Source: an uncultured Erysipelotrichaceae bacterium
GTDB taxonomy: Bacteria; Bacillota_I; Bacilli_A; Erysipelotrichales; Erysipelotrichaceae
Reading direction: 5' to 3'
DNA: 7,990 bases
Assembly: GCA_947575425.1 (NCBI GenBank)
Contig: CANPNQ010000034.1
Span: forward strand, 1 to 7,990
Of this stretch, positions 1-7,740 are shown piece by piece. Each line of letters starts with the position of its first letter. The stretch's first letter is position 1. A model generated the notes under the pieces. The model did no database searches. It saw only the letters and a program-made list of their open reading frames with translations, and was not told where the DNA came from. A program made the translations under genes and the position numbers.

Positions 1-153
1 GTCAAATGATGAAAACCGATAAAACACTTCTGTTTTTTCCTCAAAAAAACATCCCATACAATCACTTTTCAGACAATCAAGAACCAAAAAGAAAACATTT
101 AATTCCCTGCTTTAATGCCGTTTTATCTGTTTCCGTTCATACTTCTTCTTTGC

Positions 154-163
154 TTTCCGGAAA
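154..163. promoter_or_regulatory. Candidate operator box TTTCCGGAAA, copy 1
   Basis: Perfect 10-bp palindrome in an AT-rich stretch, repeated at 199-208, with a related sequence upstream of the peptide gene at 1753-1771. The pairing of copies on both sides of the regulator gene suggests a binding site for it. This is inference from repetition and symmetry only. Confidence 0.3.
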
Positions 164-194
164 TATAGAGAATAAAAATCGCATTTTACACCTG

Positions 195-212
195 ATTTTT
201 TCCGGAAATTTT
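195..212. promoter_or_regulatory. Candidate operator box, copy 2 (GATTTTTTCCGGAAATTT)
   Basis: Contains the palindrome TTTCCGGAAA (199-208) inside a longer context, GATTTTTTCCGGAAATTT. This matches the sequence at 1753-1770 upstream of the peptide gene except at two positions. The shared context beyond the palindrome makes it more likely to be a regulator site than chance. The likely binder is the HTH-TPR regulator encoded between the copies. Confidence 0.35.
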
Positions 213-268
213 AGGTTCTAAAACTCGTTTTTGCTTTCTATCACCGCAAATTTTTTAAATTTTTTTGT

Positions 269-301
269 CAAAATAAGGAAAAGAAGCGAAACATTCACTT
301 C
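269..301 (-). terminator. Intrinsic terminator after the regulator gene
   Basis: On the minus strand an 8-bp stem GAAGTGAA/TTCGCTTC (one G-U pair, 3-nt loop, 283-301) is followed by a U-rich run TTTTCCTTATTTT. It overlaps the stop codon (297-295) of the reading frame that continues past the regulator's premature TAA. This suggests that 295, not 454, was the original gene end. Confidence 0.7.
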
Positions 302-453
302 CGCTTCCTAAAACACTCACTCAATTCCTTGCAATACTGATCCAATTCCTTTTTGCGCTTACTTGGTTCCAGTAATTCAATCATCAGTTCCAACAGGAAA
401 ATTCTTGCCTCCAAATCCACCTTTGCCTCATTTTCCGCCAATACCTGCTTCAA
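295..453 (-). pseudogene. In-frame C-terminal continuation of the regulator beyond a TAA
   Basis: Directly after the TAA at 456-454 the same frame stays open for 52 codons and closes with TGA at 297-295. The translation (it begins LKQVLAENEAKVDLEA and ends ELSECFRKRK) is rich in Leu, Glu and Lys with helix-like periodicity. It looks like the last TPR-type helices of the upstream protein rather than random sequence. The intrinsic terminator sits exactly at its end. The simplest reading is a nonsense mutation that detached about 52 C-terminal residues. Alternatives are a sequencing error, readthrough, or re-initiation at the TTG at 453-451, which has an AAGGTGA ribosome-binding-like stretch just upstream. 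I cannot separate these from sequence alone. Confidence 0.6.
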
Positions 454-1530
454 TTATTTCACCTTTGTGTCCAATGGCTTTTGATCGGATAAGATCGTAT
501 GATATGCCGACACCATCGCTTTCATATACGATGTCGTACCATACTGCTTGGCGTATTGCTTGGCAAGGCGGATTATATCTCTGGCTTTTTTATCATCATT
601 CTTATGCGCATATGCATAAGCGAGAAAGAAATAAGATTTTACATCGTATTGCGCCAGTTCCAATGTCTGGTATGCATATCGAACGGACGCATCATAATCC
701 TTCATTAACAAATAACTCCATGTGATATTGTTATAGGCAACCAGAATGTTCCCTTTCAAATCAAAAACCTTCATATGCGGGATGCACAACTCCGTCAGAT
801 GAATGGCATCCTCATAGAAGCCGAGTCTGCGATAGATATTCGCAATCGCACCGCTGCTTAATAAAATTCGTTTGATATTGATCTGTTCCAAAAAGTATGT
901 TCTTGCCTGCTTCAGACATTCCAACGCCTTGGTCAGTTCATTGTTCATATCCAGCAAACTACCCTTATGATACAGCATCATCGCCGTCGCAGGCGCATAG
1001 CCGTAGATAGAAGCCTTGTCAAAACACGCCAATGCCTGCTTGATGTTCATCTGATTTTTGTAATAGACACCGGCACTGTCAAAATAGATCTGTTTCTGAT
1101 TATCATCCAAATAATCCAGCAAAAGTTCAATCGTTTCAATCGTATTTTCAAACTCATACGGGATTCGTTCAAAGACATGATAAACAAACTCCGCCAATAA
1201 AAAATGCGGATAATAGGTGGTGGCCACAATATAGGGCTTCATTGATTCAAGCTCCCGATAGGGCGCTTCATAATCATCCTGATAAAATATATTGCGGTAA
1301 AAGAGATAAAACAGCGAATAAAATCTTTGGATGCGCTTGGAATCATATACATATGAAATACCCAGAAATTGATACAATTCCTCCAATACCTCGGAAGCCA
1401 ACTGACATTTTCCGTTTTCAAAGTCACTGATTTTGGTAATGGATACGGATGTGTGAGAGGCAATATCAGTTAAAGTTATATTCCTCTCTTTTCGATGATA
1501 TTTAAATATGCTACCTTCTTGTGCTACCAT
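454..1530 (-). CDS. HTH-XRE/TPR transcriptional regulator, Rgg/PlcR/PrgX type, possibly C-terminally truncated
   Basis: 358 residues from the preferred ATG. An N-terminal helix-turn-helix spans about residues 15-60 (ITLTDIASHTSVSITKISDFENGK, the Cro/C1 pattern). The rest is all-helical with TPR-like repeats, for example around KQALACFDKA, TKALECLKQA, EDAIHLTELC and DASVRYAYQTLEL. Known relatives with this layout bind short imported peptides in the TPR domain and switch target promoters, so a cytoplasmic peptide-responsive DNA-binding protein is expected. The ATG at 1530 is chosen because GGTGA lies 6 nt upstream. A TTG at 1536 would add two residues. The start sits 2 nt after the stop of the small peptide gene, implying translational coupling. 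The frame ends at a TAA but continues in frame for 52 more codons to 295, so the protein may lack its final helices. The domain call is firm. The ligand and targets are inferred. Confidence 0.85.
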   Translation of the reverse strand: MVAQEGSIFKYHRKERNITLTDIASHTSVSITKISDFENGKCQLASEVLEELYQFLGISYVYDSKRIQRFYSLFYLFYRNIFYQDDYEAPYRELESMKPYIVATTYYPHFLLAEFVYHVFERIPYEFENTIETIELLLDYLDDNQKQIYFDSAGVYYKNQMNIKQALACFDKASIYGYAPATAMMLYHKGSLLDMNNELTKALECLKQARTYFLEQINIKRILLSSGAIANIYRRLGFYEDAIHLTELCIPHMKVFDLKGNILVAYNNITWSYLLMKDYDASVRYAYQTLELAQYDVKSYFFLAYAYAHKNDDKKARDIIRLAKQYAKQYGTTSYMKAMVSAYHTILSDQKPLDTKVK

Positions 1531-1532
1531 TT

Positions 1533-1691
1533 TCAATCACCATATCGCCCGCCGATCAATGGTATTGCATCATACATACATCCGCTGCCCGTCACCGGAT
1601 CATAGCCGCATGCCGCATCGTGGATATGTTCTTGAGGCAAACCTCCGCCCATTGCGAACAACAGGGAGATAACCAGCAATAATTGTTTCAT
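1533..1691 (-). CDS. Small secreted peptide, candidate signalling propeptide for the adjacent regulator
   Basis: 52 codons starting with an ATG 8 nt after a perfect AAGGAGG ribosome binding site (1706-1700). The N terminus MKQLLLVISLLFAMGGG is a short signal-peptide-like segment: a Lys, then a hydrophobic core of about 12 residues, then Gly. The exported part carries an HIHDAACGY motif (residues 22-30), a second cysteine at 38 (C28 and C38, spaced CGYDPVTGSGC) and a tail ending PLIGGRYGD. The stop TGA (1535-1533) lies 2 nt before the regulator ATG, so the two are co-transcribed and probably translationally coupled. Peptide gene plus HTH-TPR receptor is the arrangement of PlcR/PapR- and Rgg/SHP-like systems, though I do not recognise this peptide as a known pheromone. 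A small metal- or redox-binding exported peptide is an alternative. The reading frame and start are strong. The signalling role is inference. Confidence 0.75.
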   Translation of the reverse strand: MKQLLLVISLLFAMGGGLPQEHIHDAACGYDPVTGSGCMYDAIPLIGGRYGD

Positions 1692-1724
1692 TATCTTTTC
1701 CTCCTTCTCTCACATTATTACGTT

Positions 1725-1730
1725 ATCATA
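1725..1730 (-). promoter_or_regulatory. Candidate -10 element for the peptide-regulator operon
   Basis: The hexamer TATGAT gives a transcript start near 1717 and a leader of about 25 nt before the ATG. No good -35 hexamer is present at 17 bp (CCTACC), which would fit a promoter that needs an activator. The box at 1753-1771 would then be centred near -46. Confidence 0.45.
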
Positions 1731-1752
1731 TCGCAAATCTTCATGCAGGTAG

Positions 1753-1771
1753 GATTTTTTTCGGAAAATTT
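1753..1771. promoter_or_regulatory. Candidate operator upstream of the peptide gene
   Basis: The sequence GATTTTTTTCGGAAAATTT contains the odd palindrome TTTTC-G-GAAAA and matches the box at 195-212 closely. It lies about 35 bp upstream of the -10 candidate, a usual position for an activator. This suggests autoregulation of the peptide-regulator pair. It rests on repetition and position only. Confidence 0.35.
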
Positions 1772-1968
1772 CAGATAAAAGATATGTTTTTTATTTGCAG
1801 GCAAAATGAAAAGAAACGTCGTAATAAAGCGCTTATGCACGAATCAATAACTCATACACTGTTCGCCTTTATTCCCTTTCTTAAAGATTCGCACTACAGT
1901 GTATTTCCCTAATTGAAAACAGTTGCACAATCCATACACCTCGCAGCCCATTTTTCTTTGGACAGAGC
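1772..1968. other. Intergenic region between the beta-glucoside operon and the peptide operon
   Basis: No gene is supported. It holds an 8-bp palindrome AAGCGCTT (about 1827-1834) and a perfect 9-bp inverted repeat ATACACTGT/ACAGTGTAT (1854-1862 and 1896-1904) separated by 33 bp. No promoter or U-tract goes with the repeat, so its role is unknown. Confidence 0.35.
1854..1904. repeat. 9-bp perfect inverted repeat with 33-bp spacer
   Basis: The arms ATACACTGT and ACAGTGTAT are exact complements. The spacer can form a smaller CTTT/AAGG stem. There is no trailing U-run on either strand, so it is not an intrinsic terminator. It could be a DNA looping site or part of an unannotated RNA, but may be chance. 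Confidence 0.3.
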
Positions 1969-2000
1969 AACAAGAAAAGTCGAAAGCCACTGCCTTCGAC
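1969..2000 (-). terminator. Intrinsic terminator of the beta-glucoside operon
   Basis: On the minus strand a 9-bp stem GTCGAAGGC/GCTTTCGAC (one G-U pair, 4-nt loop, 1979-2000) is followed by TTTTCTTGTT. It lies about 70 nt after the glucosidase stop codon and has a U-run only on the minus side. Confidence 0.85.
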
Positions 2001-2072
2001 CTTATATATCACATGAGCAACGCATAAGCACATATCACAATATACATTGCTGCAAGACAAATATTTCCTTTA

Positions 2073-4879
<2,807 letters not shown>

Positions 4880-4918
4880 ACATACTTCTCCTTTTCTTTC
4901 AGTATTTTTTGTATATTT

Positions 4919-4952
4919 GCAAACAATGTTCGTGCACTAACATTGTGTTTGC
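4919..4952. promoter_or_regulatory. Near-perfect palindrome in the EIIBC leader, centred on GTGCAC
   Basis: Arms GCAAAC-AC-AATGTT and AACATT-GTTTGC flank a centre containing GTGCAC. The core AATGTT-A-GTGCAC-G-AACATT is symmetric at 18 of 20 positions. It lies between the U-run of the terminator and the EIIBC ribosome binding site. It has no U-tract of its own, so it is either a DNA operator or an mRNA hairpin that protects the processed EIIBC-bgl transcript. Confidence 0.45.
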
Positions 4953-4953
4953 T

Positions 4954-5016
4954 AAAATAAAAACCCCAAGCAAAACTAAATGAAAACAACTAGCATCATT
5001 TAGCCTTATGCTGGGG
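4954..5016 (-). terminator. Conditional intrinsic terminator before EIIBC
   Basis: On the minus strand CCCC-AGCA pairs with TGCT-T-GGGG (5009-5016 with 4964-4972). An inner perfect 8-bp stem CTAAATGA/TCATTTAG follows, and then TTTTTATTTT. The 5' CCCC shares two bases with the 3' end of the RAT (5015-5016). RAT and terminator therefore cannot form together, which is the classic LicT/BglG antitermination geometry. Confidence 0.85.
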
Positions 5017-5039
5017 TAAAGCCCTATCGGTAACAATCC
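5015..5039 (-). promoter_or_regulatory. Ribonucleic antiterminator (RAT) site 1, LicT target
   Basis: The minus strand reads GGATTGTTAC, then CGATAG, then GGCTTTACC. The 5' half is the standard BglG/LicT RAT. The upper stem would be CC/GG closed by GAUA. The 3' half has GGCTTTACC where the well-known B. subtilis and E. coli sites have GGCAAAACC. It contains the TAG stop codon of licT (5026-5024), so the RNA switch is built on the end of the regulator's own gene. Confidence 0.85.
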
Positions 5040-5857
5040 TCGCGAGCACAAAGTCGATTGATATGCAGCATCAGGTACAAGCTTTCTTCCTCGGAAAGCC
5101 GACAGCCTAATTTTTCTTCTAAATACCGGCAGATCTTGAGGGAACAATCACGCACCTTCGGATAGGTGGCTTGTATCGTCTGATACAGTTGCTTGTTTTC
5201 GCTGTTGATCTGCTCATTGAATTTTCCTCGTTTTAACAGATAATGCATATGGGAAACAAAGCGGGAATAATTGAAATTACTGCGATCGATCGTTAGCGCA
5301 AAATCAGTTTCAATCATTTCCGTAATCGCTTCGATCATTTCTTCATCCATATTCTGATGTGCTTTGTTTTGATTCATCTTTTCTGCATTGATAAGATGCA
5401 GCGCTACATAGCCTGCCTCCTCTGAAGGCAGAAATATATGGAGACGTTCCTTCACCAGTTGAACCGCCCGTTTACCGATCTCCATTTCAATCTGAAATAA
5501 ATATTCGATATCGTGAAGTAACGGCAATTTTAGATTCATATGCTCCTGCGTCCTTTTAATTGCAAATTGTAAATGATCTGCCAGAGTGAATACCGTATTT
5601 GAATTTACGGAATTTTCCAGTTTCATCCGTGCTTCATCCACGATCTGTGTAGCAATCTCAATGATCTGAGGCGATAGCTCTTTGATCATGTGGAGATACG
5701 TTTCATCGACATCATAATAGGTGCGCTCGATTTTGCTTAATTCGATCTCGTAAGGTGGCTTGGTGAAACCGACGCCTTTGCCGAACACGACCACTTCTGT
5801 ATTGGTGCTGTCTAAACAAACGGATACATTGTTATTGATATTCTTAATCACTCGCAT
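5024..5857 (-). CDS. licT: BglG/LicT-family transcriptional antiterminator
   Basis: 277 residues, the typical length. The CAT RNA-binding domain (1-55) shows INNNV with Asn10, and GKGVGF with Gly26, Lys27 and Phe31 at LicT positions. Two PTS regulation domains follow: PRD1 (about 65-165) with His95 and His154, and PRD2 (about 170-275) with His203 and His265, all four conserved histidines being present. In the family, loss of EII-dependent phosphorylation of PRD1 (plus HPr phosphorylation of PRD2) when substrate is transported activates a dimer. The dimer binds RAT RNA and blocks terminator formation. Two RAT/terminator pairs flank the EIIA-licT unit (6364-6436 and 4954-5039), so it should control both its own transcription and that of EIIBC-bgl. 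It starts 14 nt after the EIIA stop with a GGAAAGGAA ribosome binding site. Function is firm. Confidence 0.95.
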   Translation of the reverse strand: MRVIKNINNNVSVCLDSTNTEVVVFGKGVGFTKPPYEIELSKIERTYYDVDETYLHMIKELSPQIIEIATQIVDEARMKLENSVNSNTVFTLADHLQFAIKRTQEHMNLKLPLLHDIEYLFQIEMEIGKRAVQLVKERLHIFLPSEEAGYVALHLINAEKMNQNKAHQNMDEEMIEAITEMIETDFALTIDRSNFNYSRFVSHMHYLLKRGKFNEQINSENKQLYQTIQATYPKVRDCSLKICRYLEEKLGCRLSEEESLYLMLHINRLCAREDCYR

Positions 5858-5871
5858 GGCCGTTCCTTTCC

Positions 5872-6351
5872 TTACTTCTTTATGATTTCCATCACTTTCA
5901 TTGTCTTGTCTACTTCACGATTAGGGAAGGGATGAATCAGATAAGCATCGCTATTTGTGATCACCAGCGGTGTTGTTAAATCGATGCCTTGTTCCTTCAT
6001 CCATGCCGCATTGATCTTCATAATCGGATCATGTGCTTTCACTCTTGCACCCGGCTCAATCAAACAAGTAAAGCCTTCTCCATTGAGCTCCACTGTATTG
6101 CATCCGATGTGTAGCAGTATCTCTGCTCCGTTGTCACAGAGAAAGCCGATCGCATGCTTGGTCGGAAAGATCATAGACACCTTACCCTCACAAGGAGCGT
6201 ACAGCGTATCGCCGCTGAATTGAAACGCAACCCCATCTCCCATCATTTTTTCTGAAAACACCTTGTCATTTACTTCTTCTAATAATATCATTCTTCCATC
6301 CGCAGGCGCATAAACTTCACATAACTTTTTATTTTTCAAAAACGCAAACAT
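5872..6351 (-). CDS. PTS glucose/beta-glucoside-type EIIA protein
   Basis: 159 residues, a stand-alone EIIA of the Crr/EIIA-Glc family. It accepts phosphate from HPr and passes it to Cys30 of EIIBC. Key residues are visible: His66 in FPTKHAIGF and the phosphorylated His81 in EILLHIGCNTVELNGEGF, followed by the IEPGARVKAHDPI segment usual for the fold. It is the first gene of the beta-glucoside operon, directly downstream of the first RAT/terminator. GGAGG lies only 4 nt before the ATG. Having EIIA as the first separate cistron rather than fused to EIIBC is less common than the BglF/BglP fusion and explains the missing EIIA domain downstream. It may also serve other EIIBC proteins of the cell, which cannot be judged here. 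Confidence 0.93.
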   Translation of the reverse strand: MFAFLKNKKLCEVYAPADGRMILLEEVNDKVFSEKMMGDGVAFQFSGDTLYAPCEGKVSMIFPTKHAIGFLCDNGAEILLHIGCNTVELNGEGFTCLIEPGARVKAHDPIMKINAAWMKEQGIDLTTPLVITNSDAYLIHPFPNREVDKTMKVMEIIKK

Positions 6352-6363
6352 ATTACCTCCATC

Positions 6364-6428
6364 ATATAAAAACTCTCTGAGTCATTACCAAAAACAACAT
6401 ATGTTTTTAAGGTAAAGCCTCAGAGAGT
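6364..6428 (-). terminator. Conditional intrinsic terminator before EIIA
   Basis: On the minus strand a perfect 10-bp outer stem ACTCTCTGAG/CTCAGAGAGT (6419-6428 with 6372-6381) encloses an inner AAAAACA/TGTTTTT and TTACC/GGTAA stem, followed by TTTTATAT. Its 5' arm lies inside the RAT, so the two folds exclude each other. It ends just before the EIIA ribosome binding site. Confidence 0.85.
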
Positions 6429-6436
6429 AACAATCC
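6411..6436 (-). promoter_or_regulatory. Ribonucleic antiterminator (RAT) site 2, LicT target
   Basis: The minus strand reads GGATTGTTAC, TCTCTGA, GGCTTTACC. The upper stem is CTC/GAG with a TCT loop. It shares with RAT 1 both the standard 5' half and the variant 3' half GGCTTTACC. It begins within about 10 nt of the predicted transcript start, as in known LicT leaders. Confidence 0.88.
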
Positions 6437-6450
6437 TTATTACAGTTATA

Positions 6451-6479
6451 ATGATAGCGTTTTCTTTTGCCCTTGTCAA
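6451..6479 (-). promoter_or_regulatory. Sigma-A promoter of the beta-glucoside operon
   Basis: On the minus strand TTGACA (6479-6474) and TATCAT (6456-6451) are spaced by 17 bp. This is a perfect -35 and a 5/6 -10. Transcription would start near 6444, just before the RAT. Confidence 0.85.
6452..6465 (-). promoter_or_regulatory. cre site (CcpA operator) overlapping the -10
   Basis: AGAAAACGCTATCA matches the cre consensus TGWAANCGNTNWCA at 13 of 14 positions. It overlaps the -10 and spacer, so CcpA/HPr-Ser-P binding would block transcription when preferred sugars are present. This adds catabolite repression to substrate-dependent antitermination. Confidence 0.75.
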
Positions 6480-6556
6480 TACATTTTTTTATTTTTTCAT
6501 GTCGGTGGTGTATAAAAGCATAAGATGTATATTCCAAAGAAGAAAATCGCAATGAT

Positions 6557-6576
6557 AGGATCGCTTTTAAGATCCT
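6557..6576 (-). terminator. Weak candidate terminator after the NA37 gene
   Basis: A 6-bp stem AGGATC/GATCCT with an 8-nt loop lies about 115 nt past the stop. The U-run is poor (ATTTTC only about 8 nt further on). It is listed because no better terminator appears between the NA37 gene and the beta-glucoside promoter. Confidence 0.25.
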
Positions 6577-6692
6577 TTCCATCGATCAACACGGACATTC
6601 ACAAGCAAGTCCCATATGCTGCTAGCATTTGCCTGTTTATCAAATCAGATCTGCAAGTCAAAGCATCCCATCCATCGCAGTCGCTTCGCCAA

Positions 6693-7691
6693 TTAACGAT
6701 TGAAAATGCGATTGATATTCTTCAAGCGGATCGATATACTGCCATTCTCCTCATTTTGAAATTCCACATATTCCGTAGAATCCATATAATCCAAAGGAAT
6801 GATCAATTCAATGCCTTTATCCGTACGCAGTTTACTGACCCGCTCTGCCTTAGAAGGCTTGTGATGCTCCACAGGGATCGCTTCGCTGATGCCCTGATCC
6901 TTTAATTGCTGGGCAAAGTGCTGGGCTGCAAGAGGTTGATCGGAAAATACCTCCTGTGCAATCTGTGCTGGATGAAGCTCCTCCTTTGCCTCCAGTGCTT
7001 CCTTGATCGCCTGTTTCAGCTTGGGCTTGACCTTGACACTTTCCAACGCATAATCCTTGACCACCTCATCACATGCCTGTTCCATTGATACAAGCGCATC
7101 CCGATAGGAAGGCTTCGCTTGGGCATGCAAAACGATATCATTATAAAAATAGCGTTTCTCCCCTTCGATCTCACATTTCCCTTCCACACTGCTTACAGAA
7201 AGATCACTGAGACACACCATGAATGCCGCATCCTTTTTTATCAGCGATGGCGAAAGATGATGAGAGCTGACATGCAGATCCAAGCGCACCTTGCCTTCCT
7301 CCTCATGAACCATATGACTCAACGCTTCCTGATGCGCATTATCCAAACACACCAAATAACGGACCTCTTCCAGCAACACCTCGCCAAAAAGCAGGGTACT
7401 GGATTCATATTGCCCATATTTGCGTTTCATCGCAAATATATGTTCCGCAATCTGTTGGCTCATCTTCGCAAAAGAGATCGTCTGCGTACCATATGCCTGA
7501 ATGATTGCTTTCACCTGACTGTCCTCATGAAAATGTCCTGTTTTTTTCTGATTGCTGGTAAATGCCTTTGTCATCTTGGCTTCCAATCGGGGCAGCCACT
7601 GTTCCTCTAATACCATTTCTTCCTCACTTTGTATCCATACGTTTCGATCTGCTTCACAAACATGCAGAATCAATTTCTCAATCGCTATCAT
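6693..7691 (-). CDS. 37-kDa nucleoid-associated protein (NA37/YejK-type)
   Basis: 332 residues from the preferred start, close to the roughly 335-residue length of the family. The N terminus MIAIEKLILHVCEADRN fits the beginning of NA37-family proteins, and the overall mix of charged helical segments fits too. The family binds nucleoid DNA and its exact role is unclear. A separate copy is sometimes carried on mobile elements, but nothing mobile is visible here. The ATG at 7691 is chosen because GAGGG lies 6 nt upstream. An upstream in-frame ATG at 7709 would add MKRGIG but has no suitable ribosome binding site and abuts a palindrome. It is transcribed from its own promoter and separated from the beta-glucoside operon by about 210 bp, so no functional link to it is implied. 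I recognise the family by general sequence look, without a search. Confidence 0.75.
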   Translation of the reverse strand: MIAIEKLILHVCEADRNVWIQSEEEMVLEEQWLPRLEAKMTKAFTSNQKKTGHFHEDSQVKAIIQAYGTQTISFAKMSQQIAEHIFAMKRKYGQYESSTLLFGEVLLEEVRYLVCLDNAHQEALSHMVHEEEGKVRLDLHVSSHHLSPSLIKKDAAFMVCLSDLSVSSVEGKCEIEGEKRYFYNDIVLHAQAKPSYRDALVSMEQACDEVVKDYALESVKVKPKLKQAIKEALEAKEELHPAQIAQEVFSDQPLAAQHFAQQLKDQGISEAIPVEHHKPSKAERVSKLRTDKGIELIIPLDYMDSTEYVEFQNEENGSISIRLKNINRIFNR

Positions 7692-7710
7692 ACCTATCCC
7701 TCGCTTCATC

Positions 7711-7732
7711 CTGAAAGCTGATCAGCTTTCAG
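7711..7732. promoter_or_regulatory. Perfect 22-bp palindrome before the NA37 gene
   Basis: The half-site CTGAAAGCTGA is followed by its exact complement TCAGCTTTCAG. It lies 20 bp upstream of the chosen start, within the transcribed leader. It has no U-run on either side, so it is not a terminator. It can act as a dimer operator (possible autoregulation by a DNA-binding protein) or as an mRNA hairpin beside the ribosome binding site. Confidence 0.6.
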
Positions 7733-7740
7733 GGAAAAGC

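Larger units (their letters stand above)
1..265. other. AT-rich intergenic region at left edge with two palindromic boxes
   Basis: No convincing gene is seen here. Reading leftward (minus strand), it lies past the regulator's terminator and contains two copies of the 10-bp palindrome TTTCCGGAAA (154-163 and 199-208). A TATATT hexamer (162-167) lies about 38 bp past the second copy and could be a -10 element. This resembles the control region of a leftward gene starting near or beyond the window edge. A minus-strand frame is open from an ATG at 57-55 to the edge (19 codons) but has no good ribosome binding site, so it is not called as a gene. The plus-strand frame at 6-221 has low-complexity, non-protein-like composition. 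Confidence 0.4.

Noticed and set aside
1..57. Minus-strand frame open to the left edge starting MGCFFEEKTEVF
   Set aside because: Only 19 codons are visible and no ribosome binding site precedes the ATG. It could be real but is not supportable.
6..221. Plus-strand 71-residue open frame at the left edge
   Set aside because: Composition is AT-driven and not protein-like, there is no ribosome binding site, and it overlaps the palindromic boxes.
261..271. TTGACA-like sequence on the minus strand just past the regulator terminator
   Set aside because: No -10 hexamer at 16-18 bp (the position reads TGCGGT), and it overlaps the terminator's U-rich run.
6385..6582. Minus-strand 65-residue open frame
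   Set aside because: It covers the beta-glucoside promoter, cre site and RAT/terminator, which fully explain that sequence.
6525..6905. Plus-strand 126-residue open frame
   Set aside because: Most of it is antisense to the NA37 gene, and there is no ribosome binding site or recognisable protein pattern.
7119..7610. Plus-strand 163-residue open frame
   Set aside because: Entirely antisense to the NA37 gene, with a His/Phe/Leu-rich translation typical of an antisense shadow.
7711..7732. Palindrome considered as a bidirectional terminator
   Set aside because: No U-run follows on either strand, and it lies between a promoter and its gene.
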